From an uncultured Eubacteriaceae bacterium (GTDB lineage Bacteria > Bacillota > Clostridia > Lachnospirales > CAG-274), in the NCBI GenBank assembly GCA_938042265.1, contig CALIRN010000238.1, forward strand, positions 1 to 11,635: a stretch of 11,635 nt of DNA. The letters run 5' to 3'. The position numbers were made by a program, and so were the translations under genes. Positions 1 to 6,651 of the stretch are shown here, in pieces. Numbering within the stretch: position 1 is the first letter of the stretch; each line of letters starts with the position of its first letter. Below the pieces are notes generated by a model. It saw only the letters and a program-made list of their open reading frames with translations. It was not told the origin of the DNA and searched no databases.

Positions 1-26
1 TTTAAGATGCGGACGAGCATCTTAAA
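1..26 (-). terminator. Possible operon terminator hairpin (edge-truncated)
   Basis: A perfect 10-bp inverted repeat (TTTAAGATGC at 1-10, GCATCTTAAA at 17-26) with a 6-nt loop sits 77 nt past the end of the minus-strand beta-helix gene. Read on the minus strand it would be the first strong hairpin after the tyrA-aroA operon. The U-tract needed for an intrinsic terminator would lie left of base 1 and cannot be seen. On the plus strand no T-run follows. The call is inference from position and stem quality. Confidence 0.4.
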
Positions 27-102
27 TACAGCGACTACAGAGCAGATGGGATAGGCTGGTTTTTCTTTTTTCGTCTACACGAAATCTACAAATCAGGAGT
101 TG

Positions 103-1282
103 TTACCATCTTTTTGTTTTGTTTTTTGAAACCTGCTTTTTCTTTGCAGAAATCACGCGGATAGCATTTCTTTTACCGCTTCTGGCATAGGCTCTATTTT
201 TCTTAACGATTACTTTTCCGAATTTTTTTAATGTATGGGAGAATATAAAGATTCCCTGTCTGCCGCCTTTTACGATATTGTTTTCAATGACAACTTTATT
301 TTTAATGCTTGTTTTTGGAGAAGAACCTTTCTGATAAGCAACAGCGAGTCCTACGGAGTAGGAATTACGTTTTAAAGGTGTTTTTGTTGTTACGCGGCAA
401 TTTTTTACTGTGGCGCTTTTTGTATTAAAAAGTGCGAGTGCTTCTGCAGACTTTCCAGTAATATTGCAATTCTCTATTGTGATATTAGAGTGATAGTTTC
501 CAGCTTTTCGATATTTTGATTCACTACCTGGAAAACTTGCCCCTTGCTCCGCTAACAGTACAGTTCGTTACGCTGATATTTTTGCTTGGGGTACCATTAC
601 AGAGCTTTGGGCTTAAACGGTAAAGACCGGGAGCTGTTTTTGGTGTGGCAAGGTCAATCTGGAGCTGTTCTTCTACACATTTTTTTGGACATTTACCCTG
701 TGGGATTAATTTACATCCATTAATGGAAACACCGTTGCATGCGATCAATTCAATACCATGTCCGGTGTAATTGCAATAGACGGTAGCATCATTGATAGAA
801 ATATCAGAAGCATAGGAAATTCGCATCATGGTTCCTTTTAATCCAGAGGAAGATGAATTTTTCCATACACCTCCGTTAATGGTAAGGTTTTTAAAATTAT
901 CATAGGATGCTGCAGTTGGGTCGTTTATAATTACGCCGCTTCCGGATGTGATCGTATGGTTTCCGGCATTGATTGTTGTGTTGTTGCCCGGGCGCAAATA
1001 AGTATCGATGGAAATATCATTGTTGATATTAATTATTTTAGGTTTATCGCTGCTGATTAAATGATTTAAAGCCCGGCGATTTCCGGCAGCACTTCCTGTT
1101 GGAATGAAATCATAAATTGCAGGAGAGTCTTGATAAGCGATTACCTTATGATGGTAAGTTATTTTTTTTTGAGAAGCTTTTTTTGCATTTTTGGCATAGG
1201 AAGTGTTTCCGCAGAAACAAAATAATCCTGTAATGATAGTAAGAGTAAAAGTAATAAATAATAGTTGTTTAATTTTTTTCAT
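103..1282 (-). pseudogene. Secreted right-handed beta-helix (pectate-lyase-like) protein, frameshifted
   Basis: The chosen start is the ATG at 1282: GGAG at 1292-1289 lies 6 nt upstream. An in-frame ATG at 1294 exists but its own codon overlaps that ribosome site. The N-terminus is a classical signal peptide (Lys-rich start, hydrophobic core, likely cleavage after TSYA near residue 30). Short beta-strand repeats follow, with Asn/Gly/Cys-rich turns such as NLTINGG, DISINDA, GVSINGC and NISVTNC, as expected for a parallel beta-helix fold typical of secreted polysaccharide-active or surface proteins. The first frame stops at 524 after an unnatural tail (GKFSR). From about 546 a second frame stays open to TAA at 103-105 and encodes more of the same fold (NITIENCNITG, ATVKNCRVT, VVIENNIVKGG, QGIFIFSH) and a Lys-rich C-terminus. 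The span from 103 is 3n+1 long, so one extra base near the GGGG run (plus-strand C540-543) explains it. The intact product would be about 393 aa. It is the third gene after aroA, 45 nt downstream. Substrate is unknown. Confidence 0.8.
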
Positions 1283-1327
1283 AAATTTCTCCATATTTTA
1301 TAACGTATTCTCAGAATCTTTCTGTGA

Positions 1328-2629
1328 TTAATTTTGTGAAAAAAGCTGTTCTAACTGTGCAAAGAATCCCGGATAAGACACATCCACGCAATCAGAGTCA
1401 GTAATAATCGTTTCTCCATCCGCATTTAGCCCAGCAATGGCAAATGTCATGGCGATGCGGTGATCCATGGAACAGTTGATGCTTGCTCCGTGAAGAGTAG
1501 GGATGGTATTATCAGAACGGCTATTGATAATAAAGCCGTCATCGGTATCAATGATGTCTGCGCCCATAGCACCTAAGTTTTCCGTCATAATAGCGATACG
1601 GTCGGATTCTTTTACACGAAGTTCGTGAGCATCTTTGATAATGGTCTGCCCCTTTGCAAAACATGCCATAAGGGCAATGACAGGAAGTTCGTCAATAAGA
1701 GCAGGGATAATATCTCCTTCTACAATTGTTCCTCGAAGACTGCTTGTTTTTACAAGAAGATCAGCAACTGGTTCCCCGCCCTCTTCTCTGGCATTTAATA
1801 ATGTGATATCGGCGCCCATATCCTGGCATACTTTCAAAATTCCAGCACGCGTGTCATTGATACCAACATTATTTATTGTGATTTCAGAATTTGGCGTAAT
1901 CAGGGCGGCTACAATAAAGAAAGCGGCAGAAGAAATATCGCCGGGAACTTCGATATGCTGTCCATGCAAGGTTTCAGGTGGAGTGATGGTGCAAGTGTTT
2001 TTATCTGATACGATATTGGCTCCAAAAGAACGAAGCATACGTTCTGTGTGATCTCTGGAAAGTGCCGGCTCGGTCACGCTTGTTTTTCCATTAGCATACA
2101 GCCCGGCAAGCAGTACACAGGATTTCACCTGGGCAGAAGCAACAGGAGAATCATAGTGAATGGCGTTTAGAGAACGGCCTTTGATGGAAAGTGGTGCACA
2201 GCCAGTATCGTGAATACTTGTAATATCAGCGCCCATCATAGAAAGAGGCTTCATGATCCGTCCCATAGGGCGGGAATTTAAAGAAGCATCGCCGCTTAAA
2301 ACAGTATCAAAGTTCTGACCGGCAAGGATTCCGGAAATAAGACGAGTTGTTGTGCCGCTATTTCCGACATCTAAAGTTTCTTCCGGTTTGTGAAGACCAT
2401 GAAGCCCCTTTCCATGAACATAAATCGTGTCTTCTTTTTCTTCAATAGAAATTCCCATTTTGCGAAAACAGTCAATAGTAGAAAGACAATCAGCTCCTTT
2501 TAAAAATCCATGGATGGTAGTTGTTCCTTCTGCAAGTGAGCCAAACATAATGGCTCTGTGGCTGATGGATTTATCTCCGGGAACAGTAAGAGTTCCTTTA
2601 AGACCGGTAATTCTTGTTATTTTTTTCAT
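1328..2629 (-). CDS. aroA: 3-phosphoshikimate 1-carboxyvinyltransferase (EPSP synthase)
   Basis: Cytosolic enzyme of the shikimate pathway: it transfers the enolpyruvyl group of PEP to shikimate-3-phosphate to form EPSP, the sixth step towards chorismate. The 433-aa length is normal for the family. Diagnostic motifs are all present: PGDKSISHR at 17-25 (substrate-binding Lys/Ser/Arg), GNSGTTTR at 89-96 (PEP-site loop), SLNSRPM near 116-122, SAQVKS near 165-170, LIDELP at 311-316 with the catalytic Asp, and RVKESDR at 338-344. GDISSAAFF at 230-238 resembles Gram-positive EPSP synthases, so a class II-like, less glyphosate-sensitive enzyme is possible, but that is inference. The start is ATG at 2629, with GAGGA about 7 nt upstream. 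It lies 73 nt after tyrA on the same strand and is probably co-transcribed from the tyrA promoter. Confidence 0.97.
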   Translation of the reverse strand: MKKITRITGLKGTLTVPGDKSISHRAIMFGSLAEGTTTIHGFLKGADCLSTIDCFRKMGISIEEKEDTIYVHGKGLHGLHKPEETLDVGNSGTTTRLISGILAGQNFDTVLSGDASLNSRPMGRIMKPLSMMGADITSIHDTGCAPLSIKGRSLNAIHYDSPVASAQVKSCVLLAGLYANGKTSVTEPALSRDHTERMLRSFGANIVSDKNTCTITPPETLHGQHIEVPGDISSAAFFIVAALITPNSEITINNVGINDTRAGILKVCQDMGADITLLNAREEGGEPVADLLVKTSSLRGTIVEGDIIPALIDELPVIALMACFAKGQTIIKDAHELRVKESDRIAIMTENLGAMGADIIDTDDGFIINSRSDNTIPTLHGASINCSMDHRIAMTFAIAGLNADGETIITDSDCVDVSYPGFFAQLEQLFSQN

Positions 2630-2702
2630 AAATAAATCCTCACTTTATGTAAATTTATAAATAGACATGTACATGTTTTGTAATAAAAATATGTAATACA
2701 AA
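2630..2702 (-). other. tyrA-aroA intergenic spacer with 12-nt palindrome
   Basis: This AT-rich 73-bp gap holds the aroA ribosome site (GTGAGGA, minus strand) and a self-complementary 12-mer, ACATGTACATGT, at 2665-2676. On the minus strand TTACAA and TATAAA lie about 18 nt apart around the palindrome and could be a weak internal promoter for aroA. No terminator is seen, so read-through from tyrA is expected. Confidence 0.35.
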
Positions 2703-3806
2703 TCAGCGAATATGTACAATGTAATTTCTTTCTTCTAACACCTGCGCTCCTTTTTGGCAGGATTCCTCATCGTAAAGAACAATTTCTAAAACACCTTCTT
2801 CAAATTCTCGATTGTATATGATACCGATATTTTTTAGGCTGATGCTGTTGAAAGCAAGCAGAGAAGCAACCGTAGCGATCGTACCTGGCTGGTCTGGAAT
2901 ATGTACATAAAGTTTATGTACTTTATCAAACAAACCAATGGAATGGTCGGGTACAGAATTTCGATATTCACCGGCTTCTTTAAAATATTCATTGACATAT
3001 GCGCCATTCTTATTGTCAAGCTGATCAATAACTTCCTGAAGATCATGAATCATGGAGGTAAGTAAAGTTTTTATATTGGAAGAATTATTTTCACAAATCT
3101 GTTCCCACATAACTGGGGAAGAAGAAGCAATTCGTGTGATATCCTTAAAACCTCCGGCAGCAAGCTGCTTTAACATACCATTGTTCCGGTCTGCACGCCG
3201 GACAAGATGTACGAGTTCTGCGGCAACAATATGCGGTACATGGCTGATTGCGGCTGTGATAAAATCGTGTTCTTCCGGTTTTAAAGAAACGGCTAATGCG
3301 CCTAATCCCTGAATAAAGGAAGAAAACTTTGTTGTAAGTTGAAACAGTGTACGCTCACTTGGTGTCAGAAAATAGTATGCATTTTCAAGAAGATGATCAT
3401 TGGCATAAGCATATCCGGATTTTTCAGAGCCAACCATCGGATGGCCGCCAATAAAGTTTGTTTCCATATCAAGTTCTTTGATGGCAGTCTGAATTGGTTC
3501 CTTGACACTTCCAACATCGGTAAGCAGGCAGTTTTCGGAAACAATATCTTTTAATTCTTTTAAATATTCAATATTATTTGAAACCGGTGCACAGAGAAAG
3601 ATAATGTCACAGGAAGAAAATGTTGAATCAAGTGTTTCAAAGTATTGATTTAAAGTACCATCTTCTTTAGCTGCTTTAAGAGAGTCGGTATTTGTATCGA
3701 ATCCATAAATAATGCTATCTGGATGTATTCTTCGTATTGTTTTGGCGATAGAGCCACCGATTAGTCCAAGGCCGATAAAGCCGATTGTTATATGATTTGC
3801 GTTCAT
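2703..3806 (-). CDS. tyrA: Prephenate dehydrogenase with C-terminal ACT domain
   Basis: It oxidatively decarboxylates prephenate to 4-hydroxyphenylpyruvate with NAD+, committing the pathway to tyrosine. The ATG at 3806 is preferred because GGAGG lies 8 nt upstream; a TTG at 3821 in frame would overlap that ribosome site. The 367-aa product has an N-terminal Rossmann site GLGLIGG (12-18), TDVGSVK (96-102), the prephenate-site segment GGHPMVGSEKSG (120-131), SHVPH with the conserved His (188-192) and GGFKDITRIASSSP (218-231). Its C-terminal ACT domain (about 296-366) begins VHKLYVHIPDQPGTIA. The layout matches the Bacillus-type TyrA, in which the ACT domain is thought to sense an aromatic amino acid; feedback by tyrosine is therefore likely but inferred. 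There is no chorismate mutase fusion. It is the first gene of the minus-strand tyrA-aroA unit and has a strong promoter and structured leader. Confidence 0.96.
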   Translation of the reverse strand: MNANHITIGFIGLGLIGGSIAKTIRRIHPDSIIYGFDTNTDSLKAAKEDGTLNQYFETLDSTFSSCDIIFLCAPVSNNIEYLKELKDIVSENCLLTDVGSVKEPIQTAIKELDMETNFIGGHPMVGSEKSGYAYANDHLLENAYYFLTPSERTLFQLTTKFSSFIQGLGALAVSLKPEEHDFITAAISHVPHIVAAELVHLVRRADRNNGMLKQLAAGGFKDITRIASSSPVMWEQICENNSSNIKTLLTSMIHDLQEVIDQLDNKNGAYVNEYFKEAGEYRNSVPDHSIGLFDKVHKLYVHIPDQPGTIATVASLLAFNSISLKNIGIIYNREFEEGVLEIVLYDEESCQKGAQVLEERNYIVHIR

Positions 3807-3931
3807 AATTGAAGCCTCCAAGTGATGTAAGTTAATGTAAGTTTTAGAGCATCACGAATGTTCAAGAATGCCGGGGCATTCTTGAACATCTGATACCGTA
3901 AAATAGTAAATAATACGATGCTCTCAACGGT
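3807..3931 (-). promoter_or_regulatory. Structured 5' leader of tyrA, candidate cis-regulatory RNA
   Basis: The untranslated leader of about 125 nt has three complementarities. (a) A near-perfect hairpin at 3859-3888 with TGTTCAAGAATGC arms (13 bp) and a 4-nt loop. (b) An 8-bp long-range helix, AGAGCATC/GATGCTCT on the RNA, pairing plus positions 3917-3924 with 3846-3853 and enclosing that hairpin. (c) ATACCGT/ACGGTAT pairing 3927-3933 with 3893-3899, which would cross helix b as a pseudoknot; its 5' strand lies at the transcription start, so only part may be in the RNA. A direct repeat, AACTTACAT twice, lies between helix b and the ribosome site (3825-3843). No U-tract and no T-box sequence are present, so any control would not be a standard attenuator. 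Function unknown. Confidence 0.5.
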
Positions 3932-3935
3932 ATTT

Positions 3936-3964
3936 ATTGTACATGGAAAAAGGAAACGTGTCAA
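3936..3964 (-). promoter_or_regulatory. Sigma-A promoter of the tyrA-aroA operon
   Basis: On the minus strand a perfect -35 TTGACA (3964-3959) is followed after 17 bp by -10 TACAAT (3941-3936), one base from consensus. Transcription should start about 3928-3931, some 125 nt before the tyrA ATG. The inverted repeat arm at 3927-3933 abuts the -10 box, so it could also act as a DNA operator. Confidence 0.85.
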
Positions 3965-4070
3965 CACTTTTCAGCGTTAAAGCAAAATCGGAAAAAGAAG
4001 GGAAAATTGTTTGAACTATTTAGAAAACAGGTTGATTTTTCTATGTTTTATTCTAGAAGAGGAGGATAAA

Positions 4071-4121
4071 ATGTGTTGGAGAGAGGGATATAGTAGTAAG
4101 ATTTTCTATGAATTTAAATGA
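4071..4121 (+). CDS. Possible 16-aa small ORF with strong ribosome site
   Basis: A tiny ORF (starts MCWREG, ends YEFK) lies in the divergent tyrA/fusA spacer. It is preceded by AGAGGAGG at 4058-4065, 5 nt from its ATG, as good a Shine-Dalgarno as any gene here. I see no convincing promoter upstream, and it ends before the fusA-like promoter, so it is not that gene's leader peptide. No run of one amino acid suggests attenuation. It could be chance in AT-rich spacer DNA. Confidence 0.2.
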   Translation: MCWREGYSSKIFYEFK

Positions 4122-4156
4122 ATTCAAAAAAATGTGTCAAAATGCCAAAAATACTC

Positions 4157-4185
4157 TTGTAAAATGATAAGTTTTTTAGTAAAAT
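4157..4185 (+). promoter_or_regulatory. Probable sigma-A promoter of the EF-G-like gene
   Basis: TTGTAA (4157-4162), 17 bp, then TAAAAT (4180-4185), giving a start near 4192 and a leader of about 97 nt. It is the best plus-strand promoter in the 482-bp divergent spacer. The rest of that spacer (3965-4156) is AT-rich and holds only the small ORF described above. Confidence 0.6.
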
Positions 4186-4190
4186 AGTCA

Positions 4191-4256
4191 TGTGAGATTC
4201 TTGGTGCAAGAATAATTACTCATTAATTTTACAAAAATAAAGCTGAAAATCTCGCA
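4191..4256 (+). promoter_or_regulatory. Base-paired 5' leader of the EF-G-like gene
   Basis: The predicted 5' end of the mRNA can pair with sequence just upstream of the ribosome site: TGTGAGATT (4191-4199) with AATCTCGCA (4248-4256), 9 pairs including one G-U. Inside it, ATTCTTG (4197-4203) and CAAGAAT (4207-4213) form a 7-bp hairpin sharing three bases with the outer helix. The ribosome site GGGAGGA begins at about 4275, outside the stem. Whether this regulates translation or only stabilises the 5' end cannot be told. Confidence 0.35.
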
Positions 4257-4288
4257 AATATGATTAAACAACATGGGAGGAACTGATT

Positions 4289-6382
4289 ATGAACGTATAT
4301 GCAACCGAAAGTATTAGAAATGTCGTATTACTTGGACATGGTGGCTGTGGCAAGACTTCTTTAATTGAATCTATGGCTTTTACAACGGGGATTATTAAGA
4401 GGGTTCGTACAGTAACAGAAGGCGGTACAGTAAGTGATTACGATAAAGAAGAGGTTAAAAGAAAGTTTTCTATTCAGTCCTCAGTTATTCCTCTGGAGGT
4501 AGATGGAGTTAAGGTGAATCTTTTAGATACACCAGGTTTCTTTGATTTTTCAGGTGAAGTGTACGAAGCATTAAGTGTAGCAGATGGCGCTATCATCGTT
4601 ATTAATGGTAAGTCCGGAGTAGAAGTTGGAACAAGAAAGAGTTTTGAATTTTGTGCGAAGAGAGGTATTCCGGTTATCGTATATATTACATGCGTAGAAG
4701 ATGAACATGTAGATGCTTCTGCGATTATTGATGAACTTCGAGAAAGTTATGGTAACAAGATTGTACCGTTCCATATGCCAATGAAGGAAGGAACAGAATT
4801 TAAAGGATTTATCAATGCAGCGAAGATGTTAGAGTGTCGTTTACAGCCGAATGGAACTTACTACGAAAAAGAAGTAGAAGAAGGTGTGAATGAAGAGCTT
4901 GATGAGTATCGCCAGCAGTTGATGGAAGGTGTTGCTGAGACAAGCGAAGAACTTATGGAGAAGTTCTTTGCAGAAGAGCCATTTACAGAAGAAGAGATTA
5001 AGACAGCGATTGTTTCTTCTATTGCAAAGAGAGATCTTATGCCTGTTATCTGTGGAGCAATTAATACAGATTATGGTGCTAATATTCTTCTTCATGATAT
5101 GGTGAAGTATTTCTCCGCACCAGGTACCGTTACAGATCAGTTTGTTGGAATTAAAGTAAAGACGGATGAACCTGTGAGCGCAGCTTACGATGTAAGTCAG
5201 CCGGTAAGTGCTTATGTATTTAAGACAATCGCAGATCCATTTGTAGGCCGTTTTTCTTTAGTAAAGGTTACAGATGGTATTTTAAAGGCAGATAGTGCTG
5301 TATATAATGCAAACAGAGATGCAGAAGAGCGTATCGGCAAGCTCTATGTTTTAAGAGGTAAGGAACAGATTGAAGTGAATGCTCTTTATGCAGGTGATAT
5401 CGGAGCAATCGCAAAACTTTCTGTTACAAAGACAGGGGATACTTTATCACCGAAGGCTAACCCTATCATCTTTGAGAAAGCGGAGATGCCAGAACCATAT
5501 ACATTTGTCCGCTATGTCACAAAGACAAAAGGTGATGAAGATAAAGTTTCCGCTGCTCTTAAGAAGCTGATGGATGAAGATCTTACGTTAAAAGAAGTTA
5601 ATGACAAAGCGAACCGTCAGATGTTATTATATGGTTTAGGAGATCAGCATCTTGAAATTGTAAAGAGTAAGCTTGCCGACCGATATAAAGTAGAAATCGA
5701 ACTTGTAAAACCAAAGGTAGCATTTAAAGAGACGATCAGAGGTAAAGTAGAAGTTCGTGGTAAGTATAAGAAACAGTCTGGTGGACATGGTCAGTATGGT
5801 GATGTTCTTATGGAATTTGAACCATCTGGCGATTTAGAAACACCATATGTATTTGATGAGAAGATTTTCGGTGGAGCTGTTCCAAAGAACTACTTCCCGG
5901 CAGTAGAGAAGGGTATTGCGGAAAGTTGTCTAAAGGGACCTTTAGCTGGATATCCGGTTGTTGGAATTAAAGCAACCTTGACAGATGGTTCTTATCATCC
6001 GGTTGACTCATCCGAGATGGCATTCAAGATGGCAGCAATCACAGCATTTAAGAATGGTGTGATGGATGCAAAACCAGTTCTTCTTGAACCGATTGTAAAT
6101 CTTAAAGTAGATGTTCTTGATAAGAATACCGGTGATGTTATGGGTGACTTGAATAAGCGCCGCGGTCGTATCCTCGGTATGGAAAAAGTGGGAAATAAGC
6201 AGGTTATCCAGGCTGAGGTACCTATGGCTGAAATTGCCAGGTATGCAACGGACCTTCGCTCAATGACTCAGGGCAGAGGTTCCTATACTATGGCTTTTGC
6301 ACGCTATGAGGAAGCTCCAAACGATGTTCAAACTAAGGTTATTGAAAAGAGAAAGGCGGAATTGGCTGCTGAGGCTAAGTGA
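4289..6382 (+). CDS. Elongation factor G-like GTPase (EF-G2 type, fusA paralogue)
   Basis: A 697-aa translational GTPase with the five-domain EF-G layout, starting at ATG 4289 with GGGAGGA 7 nt upstream. G1 is GHGGCGKTS (16-24) and G3 is DTPG (80-83). Switch I reads TVSDYDKEEVKRKFSI (47-62) where true EF-G has a segment ending ERGITI. The C-terminal domains IV-V are complete, with GGHGQYGDV, the conserved HPVDSSEMAFKMA segment and DLRSMTQGRGSYTM. The N-terminal motif divergence and lack of neighbouring rpsL, rpsG or tuf genes mark it as the EF-G2/EF-G-like paralogue rather than the str-operon fusA. Members of that group may lack full translocation activity; its role here is unknown. The G4 position (NKxD in EF-G) reads TCVE at 134-137, which is unusual. 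Ile is encoded by ATT/ATC with no ATA that I could find, suggesting high expression. Transcription probably ends at the hairpin at 6563-6597. Confidence 0.9.
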   Translation: MNVYATESIRNVVLLGHGGCGKTSLIESMAFTTGIIKRVRTVTEGGTVSDYDKEEVKRKFSIQSSVIPLEVDGVKVNLLDTPGFFDFSGEVYEALSVADGAIIVINGKSGVEVGTRKSFEFCAKRGIPVIVYITCVEDEHVDASAIIDELRESYGNKIVPFHMPMKEGTEFKGFINAAKMLECRLQPNGTYYEKEVEEGVNEELDEYRQQLMEGVAETSEELMEKFFAEEPFTEEEIKTAIVSSIAKRDLMPVICGAINTDYGANILLHDMVKYFSAPGTVTDQFVGIKVKTDEPVSAAYDVSQPVSAYVFKTIADPFVGRFSLVKVTDGILKADSAVYNANRDAEERIGKLYVLRGKEQIEVNALYAGDIGAIAKLSVTKTGDTLSPKANPIIFEKAEMPEPYTFVRYVTKTKGDEDKVSAALKKLMDEDLTLKEVNDKANRQMLLYGLGDQHLEIVKSKLADRYKVEIELVKPKVAFKETIRGKVEVRGKYKKQSGGHGQYGDVLMEFEPSGDLETPYVFDEKIFGGAVPKNYFPAVEKGIAESCLKGPLAGYPVVGIKATLTDGSYHPVDSSEMAFKMAAITAFKNGVMDAKPVLLEPIVNLKVDVLDKNTGDVMGDLNKRRGRILGMEKVGNKQVIQAEVPMAEIARYATDLRSMTQGRGSYTMAFARYEEAPNDVQTKVIEKRKAELAAEAK

Positions 6383-6562
6383 GTCAGCAATATTTGTACT
6401 TCCGGCAAATAATATAGTAGGCATCCTCTGCCTAAATAAGTGTGGTAATTGTATGCAGAGTCAAGGATATTTTTACTCCACTTTCGCTACGTACTCATAA
6501 CCAAGAGTTGCTATTGTAACTCCTTTCAGTAAGAGACTTCCTTACTTGGTTAAATTGTTTTT
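6383..6562 (+). other. Non-coding, stem-rich tract after the EF-G-like gene
   Basis: No credible gene is seen in these 180 bp. Several short inverted repeats are present: TAGGCA/TGCCTA (6418-6423, 6429-6434), CTCTGC/GCAGAG (6426-6431, 6455-6460, competing with the first), and a three-way arrangement in which TAACCA/TGGTTA (6498-6503, 6547-6552) encloses two hairpins, GAGTT/AACTC (6505-6509, 6518-6522) and AGTAAG/CTTACT (6528-6533, 6541-6546). It could be a structured 3' UTR or a small RNA ending at the terminator that follows. Chance folding is possible because the stems are short. Confidence 0.35.
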
Positions 6563-6597
6563 AAGTGACGCAGGTTAAAAATCTGCGTCACTTTTTT
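6563..6597 (+). terminator. Intrinsic terminator after the EF-G-like gene
   Basis: An 11-bp stem, AAGTGACGCAG (6563-6573) with CTGCGTCACTT (6583-6593), a 9-nt loop and a run of six T at 6592-6597. It separates the EF-G-like gene from the subtilase gene, which therefore probably needs its own promoter; I found no convincing one in 6598-6640. Confidence 0.9.
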
Positions 6598-6651
6598 GTG
6601 ATATAAAAAATATTTTCTTTGCATATAGTTTTATGTAAGGGAGGTATGCAT

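Noticed and set aside
68..83. Small hairpin TTTCGT/ACGAAA as terminator of the beta-helix gene
   Set aside because: Only 6 bp, and in the minus-strand direction it is followed by A rather than T residues.
1283..1294. ATG at 1294 as start of the beta-helix gene
   Set aside because: That ATG overlaps the GGAG ribosome site correctly spaced for ATG 1282, where the Lys-rich signal peptide begins.
1635..2660. Plus-strand open frames across aroA
   Set aside because: They are antisense to a gene with every EPSP synthase motif and look like composition-driven shadow frames.
3807..3821. TTG start at 3821 giving tyrA five extra residues
   Set aside because: The TTG overlaps the GGAGG ribosome site that serves the ATG at 3806.
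3859..3888. Intrinsic terminator or attenuator at the tyrA-leader hairpin
   Set aside because: No T-run follows the stem on either strand.
3807..3935. Tyrosine T-box leader
   Set aside because: No TGGNACCGCG-type T-box sequence or antiterminator is visible, and the leader is shorter than typical T-boxes.
6598..6640. Sporulation (sigma-E/G-like) promoter for the subtilase, with CATATAGT at 6622-6629
   Set aside because: The -35 match is poor and the implied start would leave almost nothing before the ribosome site.
6619..6651. TTG start at 6619 or ATG at 6646 for the subtilase
   Set aside because: AAGGGAGG at 6637-6644 lies inside the longer frame and is correctly spaced only for ATG 6652.
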